Shown here: piece by piece, positions 55,374-64,000 of the stretch
Layout of the letters: every line of letters starts with the position of its first letter
Position numbering within the stretch: position 1 is the stretch's first letter
Assembly: GCF_000427425.1 (NCBI RefSeq)
Contig: NZ_KE386495.1
Span: 62,001 to 126,000 of the forward strand
Source: Caldanaerobius polysaccharolyticus DSM 13641
Lineage (GTDB): Bacteria > Bacillota > Thermoanaerobacteria > Thermoanaerobacterales > Caldanaerobiaceae
Reading direction: 5' to 3'
DNA length: 64,000 nucleotides
Notes under the pieces: model-generated
Databases searched by the model: none
What the model saw: only the letters and a program-made list of their open reading frames with translations
What the model was told of the DNA's origin: nothing
Made by a program: the position numbers and the translations under genes

Positions 55374-56975
55374 TCACTTTAATTCTAATCGCTCAAATAT
55401 AAAATTTGCAAAAAGCAGAAACACCCCTGATTCCAAAAACATCATTATAGAGGATGATAAAACCCCTATTCCCATGCTTTTTGTTACCATACCAAGAGGA
55501 ATGGCTACTGCCCCTACAGGTATAAGTACAAATAACACCCCAAATAGCTTAAAAAATGGCATTGCTACTTTAAGGTCTTCTTTTGAGGGTAAAAAAACCT
55601 GCAAAAAAACAGAAGAAAAACTCTGTAAAGTTGAAAAACCAATTATAAAGAGTATAGCAGCTATAATATTTAATAAGCCGGGTTTCATAAAAATCGAAGC
55701 AGGTACTATAAGGAGAATTGCCGTTATAAATGTTTTTAAAAGGGGTACTGAATTTACTGCAATTAACTTTTGTATTCCTTTTCCGGGTATTATGTAAATG
55801 TACATTTTGTTTAATTCCACATATATCGTAGAAACCATGCTTAAAAGCCATGCCATATAGGCATACACGAAAGCCAAAGCAAATATTATAGTGTGGTCAT
55901 CTTTTGGAAGGAAATATCCAAAAGCAATTGAAATTGCCAGCAAAAGAAGGTTGTAAAAATTAAAATAGATAGAACCCATCTGTCTCTTGTTTTCCACCAT
56001 TTTAAGCCATACATAAGCCCATGGACCTTTTGGTACAAAATTTACTTCCACTCTTCGTCTCTTCTTTCCTTTCTTTGCCTTTCCTTCAACTCCGCCATAA
56101 TAATCGCCTTTTTTGGCCCTTTCCTTTATCCTCCTCAAGGTTTCATTGTAAGTAGTAACTTCTTCATAATAATCTCTCGCAAAATATACACCGATTAAGA
56201 CCAAAAAGGCTATCGTAGCTATTTGCAAAATTATAAATTCAATATTGTGAGTGGCGTCTCCTGTGAAATATGACAATATCATTTGTTTTGAAGGTCCTAT
56301 AATAGGAACATAATCCCATATCTTTAAAGTGAAGTAATCAACCAAACCGTATAGGCTTTGTTCTTTATACGCAAAATACACTGCAAAGCCAACAATTAAA
56401 ACCAATACACCATTTAAAAAGTACTTAATGACGTTTTTCGCATTAAATTTCATTGAAATGGAATAAATCAAAAAGCTTAAAGGAGCCAAGGCCAAAAAGA
56501 AAGTAAATATTCCTAAATATCCAAAAATCAAATTCTGAAAATGTTTGCTGACTTCCATAGTCACACTCAAAAAAGGTAAATAAAAAACATATAGAACAGC
56601 TAAAATTAAACCTTTGAAAATTGCTCTTATCATATACCATAAAAAGACTATTCTTTCTTTTATAGGAGAAGATAAGAGAAAGCCAATATCTCCCTCTCTT
56701 AAAACAATGCCTGGCTGCTTTAATGAACTGTACAAAGAAGCAACAACTCCTAAAAACATTAAACCCGTCATACCAGCATTGAGATATGTAAGTTTTATCC
56801 CATTTATTTCGCTAAATGTTTTTCCTCTTTTTACTATAACGGGTATAAGTATAAACATATACCACATAAATTGGAATAAATATATAAATATTTTTTTGGG
56901 GTTTTTGATTATATATTTCAAAAAATTCTTAAATTTTAACATATCCAGAATAAACAAAGCTTTCATCTCTCTCAT
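55374..56975 (-). CDS. ABC exporter permease, putative ABC_export family
   Basis: 533 residues, about 12-13 membrane helices; a basic cytoplasmic segment at about 265-320 (YNETLRRIKERAKKGDYYGG and KAKKGKKRRRVEVNF). LKQPGIVLREGDIGFLLSSPI near residue 90 is characteristic of the putative ABC exporter family (PF16962). The start ATG overlaps the ATPase stop by four bases. The 3' end abuts the broken flavodoxin. The region is visibly more AT-rich than its neighbours, suggesting a different origin. Confidence 0.85.
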   Translation of the reverse strand: MREMKALFILDMLKFKNFLKYIIKNPKKIFIYLFQFMWYMFILIPVIVKRGKTFSEINGIKLTYLNAGMTGLMFLGVVASLYSSLKQPGIVLREGDIGFLLSSPIKERIVFLWYMIRAIFKGLILAVLYVFYLPFLSVTMEVSKHFQNLIFGYLGIFTFFLALAPLSFLIYSISMKFNAKNVIKYFLNGVLVLIVGFAVYFAYKEQSLYGLVDYFTLKIWDYVPIIGPSKQMILSYFTGDATHNIEFIILQIATIAFLVLIGVYFARDYYEEVTTYNETLRRIKERAKKGDYYGGVEGKAKKGKKRRRVEVNFVPKGPWAYVWLKMVENKRQMGSIYFNFYNLLLLAISIAFGYFLPKDDHTIIFALAFVYAYMAWLLSMVSTIYVELNKMYIYIIPGKGIQKLIAVNSVPLLKTFITAILLIVPASIFMKPGLLNIIAAILFIIGFSTLQSFSSVFLQVFLPSKEDLKVAMPFFKLFGVLFVLIPVGAVAIPLGMVTKSMGIGVLSSSIMMFLESGVFLLFANFIFERLELK

Positions 56976-57685
56976 TTTGTTACCTCCAAGAATAAGTCTT
57001 CTAATGTACTTCCAGGACCGGCTTTTACCATAACCTCTTCAAGAGTCCCTTCATAGACCAGCTTCCCTGTTTTTAAAATAAGTACTCTATCCCCAAGGTT
57101 TTGTACAGAATCCAGCATATGTGTGCTTAAAAGTACAGACTTTCCTTCTTCTTTGAGTTGCCGAATTGTAACTTTAAGCTCTCTAATTGCTTTAGGGTCA
57201 AGTCCTACAAAAGGTTCGTCAAAGAGCATTACCTCCGGTTTGTGTAAAAGTCCGCAAATCACCATAACTTTTTGCCTCATGCCTTTTGATAAATTAGCCC
57301 CCAATTCATCTTTTTTATCCATAAGGTCGTAAGCTTCAAGATATCTCAAAGCTTCTTGTTCCCAATTGTCAAGATTATAGGCAAGAGCAATAAACTTCAT
57401 ATGCTCCCAGACTGTAAGCATTGGGTATATATCGGGAGTTTCAGGTATGTATGCAAGTTTCAGTCGCGCTTCCTTGTCTTTATAGTCGTAACCGCCTACC
57501 TTTATTTCTCCTTCTGTCTTTCTCAAAAGCCCCATTATAGTTTTTAAAGTAGTGCTTTTGCCGGCACCGTTTGGGCCTATAAGCCCTACAACCTCACCGG
57601 GATAAAGTTCAAATGAAATGTCATCAACTGCTTTTACTCTACCGTAATATTTTTTTAAATTTTTAACAGATAATATGCTGTTCAT
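56972..57685 (-). CDS. ABC transporter ATP-binding protein
   Basis: 237 residues. Walker A GPNGAGKSTTLKTI, Q-loop YIPETPDIYPML, signature LSKGMRQKVMVICGL, Walker B VMLFDEPFVGLD, H-loop LSTHMLD. Forms an exporter with the overlapping permease. Substrate unknown; no regulator is attached. Confidence 0.92.
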   Translation of the reverse strand: MNSILSVKNLKKYYGRVKAVDDISFELYPGEVVGLIGPNGAGKSTTLKTIMGLLRKTEGEIKVGGYDYKDKEARLKLAYIPETPDIYPMLTVWEHMKFIALAYNLDNWEQEALRYLEAYDLMDKKDELGANLSKGMRQKVMVICGLLHKPEVMLFDEPFVGLDPKAIRELKVTIRQLKEEGKSVLLSTHMLDSVQNLGDRVLILKTGKLVYEGTLEEVMVKAGPGSTLEDLFLEVTK

Positions 57686-57710
57686 CTTATCCCTCCATTA
57701 ATTTATGTGG

Positions 57711-58347
57711 TTAATCTATCAAAAGATGGTCTGAAACACCAATAATATCATCCCGGTAAGTGGGTTTTATGGTTCTCCCTGGAGGTACCACCAGGAATCT
57801 TTCCTCATCCCAATGACCTTCCAGCATATCGCCCAGTAAGCTGTCAGATCCTTCTACCACTTCCCACTTCCATTTTAAGAATTCTGCGCATTGACGGGTA
57901 TAATCAATATATTGTGACGTATCAAATTGGCTCCAATTAATATATATGGCATTTTCATACGCCTTCATCCAATTCTGCTCCATATCCATGAGATACTGGG
58001 CGTTGTCTTCTCCGTATTTTTCAACATAGTTCTTATACACCATATCATAGCGTTCTTTTCCCGGTTGAATGGAATGTTCAATCCAGCCTGGTGAATACCA
58101 GTAAATCCCACCATTATAGGAATAAAAAATTTCTTGCTATTTTTCCTTATCCCAGGCAAATAGCGTCGTAACGTTCATCTTCAGCTTCAATCTCCTGAAT
58201 GGCCCTTTGTAAAGTCTTCTTAAGTTTTTCAGGTTCGTTATGAAGGGCTTGTTTAAGCCAATAAATATCTACAATGTTGCTGGATTTGTACGCCAGGTAA
58301 TAAAGCTCTCTCAGGAGAACCTTACAGGCAATCACTTTTAATCTCAT
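57711..58347 (-). pseudogene. DUF1638-like protein, internally deleted
   Basis: The 5' part starts MRLKVIACKVLLRELYYLAY at ATG 58347 (AGGAGGTCAGAT upstream) and runs to EAEDERYDAICLG, then stops. The 3' part resumes in another frame as GGIYWYSPGWIEHSIQPGKE and continues through KYGEDNAQYLMDMEQNWMKA to FLVVPPGRTIKPTYRDD. The middle of the protein, with the usual Asn-Gly and His-Asp-Cys region, is gone. DUF1638 genes are linked to corrinoid metabolism in anaerobes; no such neighbour is here. Confidence 0.75.
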
Positions 58348-58527
58348 ATCTGACCTCCTTTTTGTTTTTGTCAGTTGCATACCTGCATTACCTTGCCGGC
58401 AGTTGAAACAAAATAACTCCTAATCAATTATATCATGTGGTAAAGATATACACAAAAAAACAGGGGTAAACCCTGCTCTACTCTATACCCATTTATGTAT
58501 TTTCTCTGCATTTTCATGGAAAGTATA

Positions 58528-59502
58528 TTAATAAGGGGTTGTTACTATACCTAAAACCGCACCTGTTATTATTGGATTAGAAGATAATTTTTTTAAGGTT
58601 TCAGGAGATCCAACTACCACAACACCATAATATTTTACACCATTTTCTTTTAAAAAACTCACTGTTCTTTTCAGGTTGTCAGAATGATAGCTCGGAATTT
58701 GGCTGAGCCGTTCAAGTTCATTGATTAATTCTTTTTCGCCATCAATGCTATTAATATAAGGGTTTCCGAGCAACTTTTCTGCAAGATAATTGCTTTTCTT
58801 ATAATCTTGATCTTTAAAAACAGATACAGCGCCCCACATAAGCTTTAAATCTCCTGGCATCAAAGTTTTCATTTCATCAAGCGTTAAGGTTTTTTTGAAA
58901 GATAACGCCATTTCAACAATATAATCTCCTGGTATATTTTCCAGCATATTGAATTCTCTAATGAATTTTTCGTAATTTACCGCTGGATGATAGAAGGTTA
59001 ACTTCGGAACTGCATATGGAACCAGATATTCTTTGGTCACTTCCGGTATGGCTGTGGATATTTTTGAATATGCATTCAAAGATTTATCAACATCTAGGTT
59101 TAAAATACAAAAAGAATGGTCCCCCTTGGTTTGCTCTCCTCCCCAGACGTCAAAATCAACAGTTATTGTTCCAGCAGGATAAGGCTTATTGCCGATTAAC
59201 CTTACCAAGTAATATTCCTTTTGTCGACCGAACAACCTGACGCTGTAATTTTCCCCTGAAAGGGCATAGGTGTTGGGTTCGGTAAATTTTACAAGATCAG
59301 GATAAAAACTATTTATGCGGTTTTCTTGATTCTGCAGAATCAACTCCGGAGCTACAAAAGCCAGTATAAAAACACCAACAGCTACCCCTAAAGAAATCAA
59401 TATTATGCGCAGAATACTTTTTAGGCGGGCTTTGCGCAAAAAGGATTTTTCATCGAAATTTATATCGTCGCTGCCATTTCCTGTATTTATATTTTGTAAC
59501 AT
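58528..59502 (-). CDS. Anti-sigma factor (Sigma_reg_N/Sigma_reg_C type)
   Basis: 324 residues. A cytoplasmic N-terminus of about 30 residues (INFDEKSFLRKARLKSILR), one membrane helix (ILISLGVAVGVFILAFVAP), and a large extracellular domain with the C-terminal VVVVGSPETLKKLSSNP. Matches the sigma factor regulator family that holds ECF sigma factors at the membrane. It begins at the stop of the ECF sigma gene, so the two are cotranscribed. Confidence 0.85.
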   Translation of the reverse strand: MLQNINTGNGSDDINFDEKSFLRKARLKSILRIILISLGVAVGVFILAFVAPELILQNQENRINSFYPDLVKFTEPNTYALSGENYSVRLFGRQKEYYLVRLIGNKPYPAGTITVDFDVWGGEQTKGDHSFCILNLDVDKSLNAYSKISTAIPEVTKEYLVPYAVPKLTFYHPAVNYEKFIREFNMLENIPGDYIVEMALSFKKTLTLDEMKTLMPGDLKLMWGAVSVFKDQDYKKSNYLAEKLLGNPYINSIDGEKELINELERLSQIPSYHSDNLKRTVSFLKENGVKYYGVVVVGSPETLKKLSSNPIITGAVLGIVTTPY

Positions 59503-59970
59503 CTAACTGCCTCCCTCCTCTTTCAGATATTCCTTTAACTTTTTTCTTAACTTCCAGGACATTGCCTTAACTGTATCAGTACTGGTTTTAAGCACAAATG
59601 AAATTTCGTGGTTTGTCATCCCTAGGCTGTATTTCATATAAAAAAGCTTTTGTTCGGTAATACTAAGTTTATTAATTGCATTTTCTATTATCTCTTTATT
59701 TTCTATTTGATGAATTTCTGGGAAGTTGCTTATACAAAAACTACCAATAGATGACACGGTGAATTCCTTTTTATTCTTCCTTAAAAAGTCGATGTACTTA
59801 TTTCTTGCTGTTGCCAAAACATACGGTTTCAACTTTCCATCCTGGATGCTGTCTAAATGCAGGTATGTAGATAATAGGGCTTCTTGCGCTATATCTTCCG
59901 CATCGGCACGCGACACGCCTAGTTTAAGTAAATAGTGAAATACAATTCGGTATAAATCCTGCCACATCAA
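59503..59970 (-). CDS. ECF sigma-70 family RNA polymerase sigma factor
   Basis: 155 residues. Region 2: VSRADAEDIAQEALLSTYLH and YVLATARNKYIDFLRKNKK; region 4: LSITEQKLFYMKYSLGMTNH then EISFVLKTSTDTVKAMSWKL. Its cognate anti-sigma is the next gene. Target promoters cannot be named. It does not obviously control the neighbouring cas remains. Confidence 0.92.
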   Translation of the reverse strand: MMWQDLYRIVFHYLLKLGVSRADAEDIAQEALLSTYLHLDSIQDGKLKPYVLATARNKYIDFLRKNKKEFTVSSIGSFCISNFPEIHQIENKEIIENAINKLSITEQKLFYMKYSLGMTNHEISFVLKTSTDTVKAMSWKLRKKLKEYLKEEGGS

Positions 59971-60040
59971 CCCCTCCTCCTTTTAAATTTTCTCACTCAC
60001 ATATAATGACGTGCAAAAGAGAAAAAAGTAAATCAAATAG

Positions 60041-60069
60041 GAGGTAAATAATTATTTTATTTACCTCCT
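60041..60069. terminator. Perfect 12-bp hairpin after the cas1 remnant
   Basis: GGAGGTAAATAA pairs with TTATTTACCTCC around a 5-base loop. On the minus strand a weak T-rich stretch follows, so it is a possible terminator for the cas operon; it also marks the point where cas2 would be expected but is missing. Confidence 0.5.
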
Positions 60070-60083
60070 TTAACACCACTATA

Positions 60084-60901
60084 CTACCACCTGGCTACAA
60101 ATGGTGTATATTCACTTTCCCCTATAAGATGTTTTTCCAGTTTATACAGCTCCATCCTTATAAGCATTCTGTATGAAACCTCTCTATTTATAGCGCGATG
60201 CTTTATAGTGGTCTTCATCTTTTCCTCAAATCCGGTCACGAACTTCTTTTTGGCGCTTTCACTCATCAGCAGTCCTTCCATAGTGCTTGAAAAATCATTA
60301 ACGGTTATCATTTTTCTGTCAATAAGTGAAAAGATCAATCTATCCACTATGATAGGTTTAAACACTTCAGCTACATCAAGGTTTAACGTAAACCTCCTGT
60401 AATTGGTGGAATGCAGATATCCTATACGCGGATCCAGGTGAGTCTTGTATATCTCGCTTAACACCACCGTGTACATAAGTGAATTCCCAAAACTTATCAA
60501 AGCGTTTAAAGGATCCCGTGGAGGCCTTTTTGTCCTTTCATCTACTGCATGTTTCTCGCTGCCCCAACTACAAAACTTTTAGCCAGCTTCAACCTTTTTT
60601 CTGTATCCAGATAGTGCTCAGCTTGCTTTAAAATCATATACCCGGAATTGTAATGCTCTCTGGGATAAAATGTACCCACGTAATATCCAAAGTAATTAAA
60701 AAAATGTACTAATATCTCCTTTTGGGCTATAAACTCTATAAACTTTTTATTAAAATCGGTCTCGCTGTATACAAATATATCATTGATATTTTCCACAGGT
60801 AGAAACTTGCTCCCGTTTTCTGATTCAAAATATATCGTGTTGTCTTTTCGCTTAAATTCTCCATCGTTGAATATATAAACGCTTTTTTTCACAACTACCA
60901 C
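60084..60901 (-). pseudogene. cas1: cas1 with central deletion and frameshift
   Basis: The N-terminal part (60542-60901) reads VYIFNDGEFKRKDNTIYFES to LAKSFVVGAARNMQ then stops. The C-terminal part resumes in another frame as KRPPRDPLNALISFGNSLMY and continues DPRIGYLHSTNYRRFTLNLD and VAEVFKPIIVDRLIFSLIDR. About 60-70 residues expected between, including the catalytic Glu of the IEGNAR-type motif, are absent. Cas1 integrase activity must be lost. Four bases after cas4, in the usual cas4-cas1 order of type I-B. Confidence 0.9.
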
Positions 60902-60905
60902 CTCT

Positions 60906-61430
60906 TTATGCCCAACAAAACTCCAGATAGGCGCAATTTTTGCAAAAGGGAATCCTTTGGGCCACAGGCGGCATACTCTGGTTTATTATTCTCACAATAT
61001 CCTCTTCTGCCCTTTTAAGCTCTTTTAAAGACTCTTCATCTGCTAAAACCTCTACGCGCTTTTTCTCCTCAGGAAACAGCAGCTCTCCTTTTACATCAAT
61101 TCCCATTTCTTTTAAAATCCAAAGATAATAGAGAAGCTGCATTTTTGCGCTCAATACGTATTTGCTGCTCTTTTTTACTTCTCCCACCACCCACTGGCCC
61201 TCGTCCCGCTGTAATACGTCCAGCTTAACATTGCCCACATTGATTTCCTTCCTGTCCCTTTTGTAAGAATTCTCGTGAATAAACCTGCCCACATCCAGAA
61301 ATTCATTGTCTTGATCAGCGCTGATATTATGGGCAATAAGCCAAACCTCCCGCTTGCACACGTAGTAATACCAGATAAGCGTTCCGTTTACCCGCCTTTC
61401 TTCCGTTTCCGCCATCGCTGTTGAGCCCAT
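60906..61430 (-). CDS. cas4: CRISPR-associated exonuclease Cas4
   Basis: 174 residues, apparently intact. Four Fe-S cysteines: Cys25 (YYVCKREVWL), Cys163, Cys166 and Cys172 (FCKNCAYLEFC). RecB-nuclease residues: His in NISADQDNEFLDVGRFIHEN, Asp in NVKLDVLQRDEG, and the EVKKS triad. Cas4 trims prespacers for Cas1-Cas2. With cas1 broken it has no local partner. The ATG at 61430 lies close to GGGAG; ATG 61415 is another possibility. Confidence 0.92.
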   Translation of the reverse strand: MGSTAMAETEERRVNGTLIWYYYVCKREVWLIAHNISADQDNEFLDVGRFIHENSYKRDRKEINVGNVKLDVLQRDEGQWVVGEVKKSSKYVLSAKMQLLYYLWILKEMGIDVKGELLFPEEKKRVEVLADEESLKELKRAEEDIVRIINQSMPPVAQRIPFCKNCAYLEFCWA

Positions 61431-61460
61431 CTCCCTTCTCCACGCAGGATAAATCTTGAT

Positions 61461-62555
61461 TCAGAAAATAAGAATTTCGTCATCTATGTCTCGCTTAAAG
61501 CCTGTCTCATCGTCGTAATAGTATTCTTTGTTTTCAAGGGGAACAAGCCATACGGAAGAGTTTTTCGTGGGCCTTATAAGGTCTTTTGCTACCCTGACCG
61601 GGACCGATACCAGATGATCTTTAAAATCCCTGCGTACCTTAAGGTAATTTTCCTGCCGTTTTACAAAGTCCTTTTCTTTCAACACGCCTTTTTCATACTC
61701 ATCCCAGATTTTTGCTGCCTCATCATCTACTTGCACAAAAACATCTACGTAATCGCGGTTTTCTTCTATCAGTTGAAAATCTGATAGCTTGCAACACTCC
61801 ACGTTATCGTCTACATCAAAGCAGAAGCTATTCATGGCCTCTATAAGGTCGTCGGACTTTTGAAAACTCTTTTTGTCTTTTACCCTTTCAAAGTACTCGT
61901 TGATCATTTCGTAAAAACGGTTTTCATCCGTTTCTCCTTTTAACACGTCTATAGATACGATGGTACTCAACGCCCCGTATATCATTGCCGAATAGCTTCT
62001 GCTGTCTTTAAGGTTAAAAACGTAAACACGACCTTTGTCTCGCCAACCACTGCGATTGCACCTACCAGCCACCTGCACTATAGAGTCAATAGGCCCTAAA
62101 TCCCTCACCACGGCATCAAGATCGATGTCTACACCTGCCTCCACCACCTGGGTAGAGACGACTATGATCTTTTTCCCTTTTTGCAAAGCGCTGCGAATTT
62201 CCTGTATCCTCTTTCTCCTTTCTCTAGGTATAATATTTGTGGACAGGTAAAAAAACGCCACCCCTTTATCGCGCAACTTCTCTTTTATAGCCCGGTAAAA
62301 CCTCAACGACGCATTTATGGTGTTTAACACCACTAGATAGGATATACCATCCTCGTACATCATCACAAATTCATCAGCGAATTGGTCAAGGGTCAATGGC
62401 TCCAGTCGAGGTATCAACTTAACCCTGTCCAGGGCCTCAAAATACTTTCTGTTGTCATCCAGCAACTCAATGGCTTCCCCTTCCTCAAAGATCAAGGGTC
62501 TGGTAGCCGTGAGAAGTATTATATAGCACCCCGGCGGATATATTATACCCCTCAA
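61461..62555 (-). pseudogene. cas3: cas3 remnant: C-terminal half of the helicase
   Basis: 364 codons. Recognisable cas3 begins at YIILLTATRPLIFEE (motif III) and continues with VLNTINASLRFYRAIKEKLR, motif V VVSTQVVEAGVDIDLDAVVR and motif VI IVQVAGRCNRSG, to the natural end near DDEILIF. The HD nuclease, Walker A and DEAH motifs are absent. The first ten codons (LRGIIYPPG) come from cas8b DNA read in another frame. It therefore arose by a deletion and cannot be an active Cas3. Confidence 0.9.
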
Positions 62556-63963
62556 ACCTCTTAAGCCTGTATATCTTCGCCAGCTCTACAAACTTATCTA
62601 TGAGAAATGCCTTTGATACAGGCTTTTGCGAGAAAATGCCGTCGTAAACCTGCAATAACTTGGACACTTCTAAAAGCTCGTTGCGCTTTTTTCTCTGGGG
62701 TATAAGGTAATATATCTTATTTAAGTCAATACTCCAAAGTTTAGAATTACCTAGTAGTTTTTTGCCCACCTCCCACGTGGCACCGCTAGCAGCTATCATC
62801 TCCTTTATCCTGGACGGAGGCACGTCCTTTATAAGCTTTAGAATCTTGAATTCCTGTTGATTTTTTCTATAAAAGAGAAGGTTGAGGATGTAGTTGTTGC
62901 CCTCGGACTCATAGTATAGATACTCCCTCAAGCCGTCCACAAACTTGTCCATGCCTTCAAAGCTTACTACAAAATTAAAGTTGTAATTGACGTACTTTGC
63001 CCATTCATCCAGCGTTCGTCGGTCCATATCGACTTTAAACAAAAAGCCTGGTATGATGTAAAGCGGTATACTGCCTATATTGCTGCCCAGATTATTGCGC
63101 ATGTACACCTCGGTCACCAGGATGCTTTTATAGCAGTCTGGGCACAGGCTAAAATTTTTGGAAAAATCCCCGCTGACCCCTGAAGAAAAATTGGGCTTGT
63201 CGGTATTATAGTATTTGTGCTTAAATCTCCTGACATCTGCGGTTACAGGGACATTTCTACCGCAAACAGAACACACCCCTTGCTTTACACCTTTGAATAT
63301 ATCGTTGATTTTCTCGTCATATATGAGGCTTACATAACCTTCATCCTGGCACACCAGGTCTCCGTCGATTTTCAGGGTATAAAGGGATATCATGTCTTTT
63401 TTCTCATCTAAGTTGAACCTGCCCCTCACGTACCCCTCTATACAATCGGCTACGCTTTTTATCAATTTTTCATCTATGTCTCCACCTGGACTTTTTTGAG
63501 AGATTTTCTCTTCTAACCTTATGGCATCAAATCCCTTTTCAATGCCCATTTTGTTAAGATCCCATACATACCTGTATCTTTTGCCCACTTTATCTGAAAA
63601 GGACGTCATGCCTTGCTCCACGATCTTTTTGATTTTTTCCCTTAAACTGCTTTCCTTTAGCCTTTCACAAAGGGCGGGTAGCGCCTGGGAACACAAATAG
63701 CCTATATTGTCAGTGGTAATTCTCCACTGAAGACTGTTAGAAACTGCATTACCTACCCATAGGTACTTTTTTACAGAGTCAGGCTTAAGCTCTTCCACAT
63801 CAAAGCTCGCTTTCATTGTATCCGTATTGATGTCAATTATAACCACATGTTGCTTTGTCTTGTCGCTTTTGGACAATTCTATCTCCACTGTCATTTCACT
63901 TAAAATTTCATCGCCGCCCTGGCTTAAAATAACCTCGCCGATCTCCTTTATAGCCTCTAACAA
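62485..63963 (-). pseudogene. cas8b: cas8b (Csh1/TM1802 family) truncated at its C-terminus
   Basis: 492 codons, TTG start with AAAGGGGGC upstream. Typical Cas8b: a central zinc finger (GVCSVCGRNVP and NFSLCPDCYKSI), GSIPLYIIPGFLFK, LNLLFYRKNQQEFKILKLIKDVPPSRI. Authentic sequence runs to RLKRFEGYNIS (about 62535), then enters cas3 DNA in the wrong frame (AGVLYNTSHGYQ) and stops. I estimate that 100 or more C-terminal residues are missing, along with all of cas7 and cas5. It may still yield a truncated protein. Confidence 0.85.
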
Positions 63964-64000
63964 CGCCTCTGCCCCCTTTCTAAATACAATTTTAGAATAT

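Noticed and set aside
60000-64000. A functional type I-B CRISPR-Cas system
   Set aside because: cas genes are present, but cas7, cas5 and half of cas3 are missing, cas1 is broken, and no array of two or more repeats is visible in the window.

Overview
The window looks like the chromosome of a thermophilic or moderately thermophilic anaerobic Firmicute of the Thermoanaerobacterales/Clostridia type. The evidence is the split GatCAB amidotransferase operon next to ligA and pcrA, a BofA-like sporulation protein, FeoAB iron uptake, YesM/YesN-type sugar sensing, many glycan and peptide uptake genes, strong AGGAGG ribosome binding sites, and remains of a type I-B CRISPR-Cas locus with a clostridial-type repeat. 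The genus is inference. No tRNA or rRNA gene was recognised.

Layout. (1) 0-13.3 kb, carbohydrate region: the N-terminus of a GH5 glycosidase, an orphan phage-type replication protein, a cell-surface stalk-domain protein, a cupin, an MFS exporter, then a minus-strand unit of sensor kinase, AraC-type response regulator, sugar-binding lipoprotein, two permeases and a GH13 alpha-glucosidase. A UroD-like protein is transcribed the other way. (2) 13.6-19.2 kb: a complete oligopeptide ABC operon oppABCDF. Its binding protein is circularly permuted: the usual C-terminal lobe sits directly after the lipoprotein signal and the usual N-terminal part follows. (3) 19.5-33.5 kb, housekeeping: gatCAB and ligA, pcrA, with feoAB inserted between ligA and pcrA behind a consensus promoter and Fur-like box; then a YerC-like regulator, a two-P-loop ATPase, a stalk/beta-lactamase-fold protein and an amidohydrolase.

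(4) 33.5-47 kb, integrated mobile element: a large serine recombinase and excisionase-like protein, a K+/H+ antiporter as probable cargo, many small unknown proteins, a DUF3854-type primase-helicase beside an AT-rich region carrying eight GCTAGC palindromes (candidate origin), and several duplicated small genes. A single CRISPR repeat of the I-B family lies in this element, embedded in a 28-codon ORF. An intact but isolated cas2 sits just outside its left end. (5) 47.5-55.4 kb, aldehyde/electrophile stress island: three intact aldo-keto reductases plus one broken copy, an Fe-dependent alcohol dehydrogenase, flavodoxins and an AdhR/NmlR-like MerR regulator. Three promoters share the same operator inside a 19-bp spacer, so this is a readable small regulon. 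A decayed second copy of part of the mobile element lies inside it (53.1-53.8 kb).

(6) 55.4-60 kb: an ABC exporter pair, a broken DUF1638 gene, and an ECF sigma/anti-sigma pair. (7) 60-64 kb: a collapsed type I-B cas operon. cas8b is truncated and joined by a deletion to the middle of cas3 (cas7, cas5 and the cas3 N-terminal half are absent), cas4 is intact, and cas1 has lost its centre, including the expected active-site region. The intact cas2 is 26 kb away on the other strand, in the position expected if an inversion separated it from cas1. The right half of the window is therefore a zone of insertion, duplication and decay, while the left half is ordinary apart from the permuted OppA.
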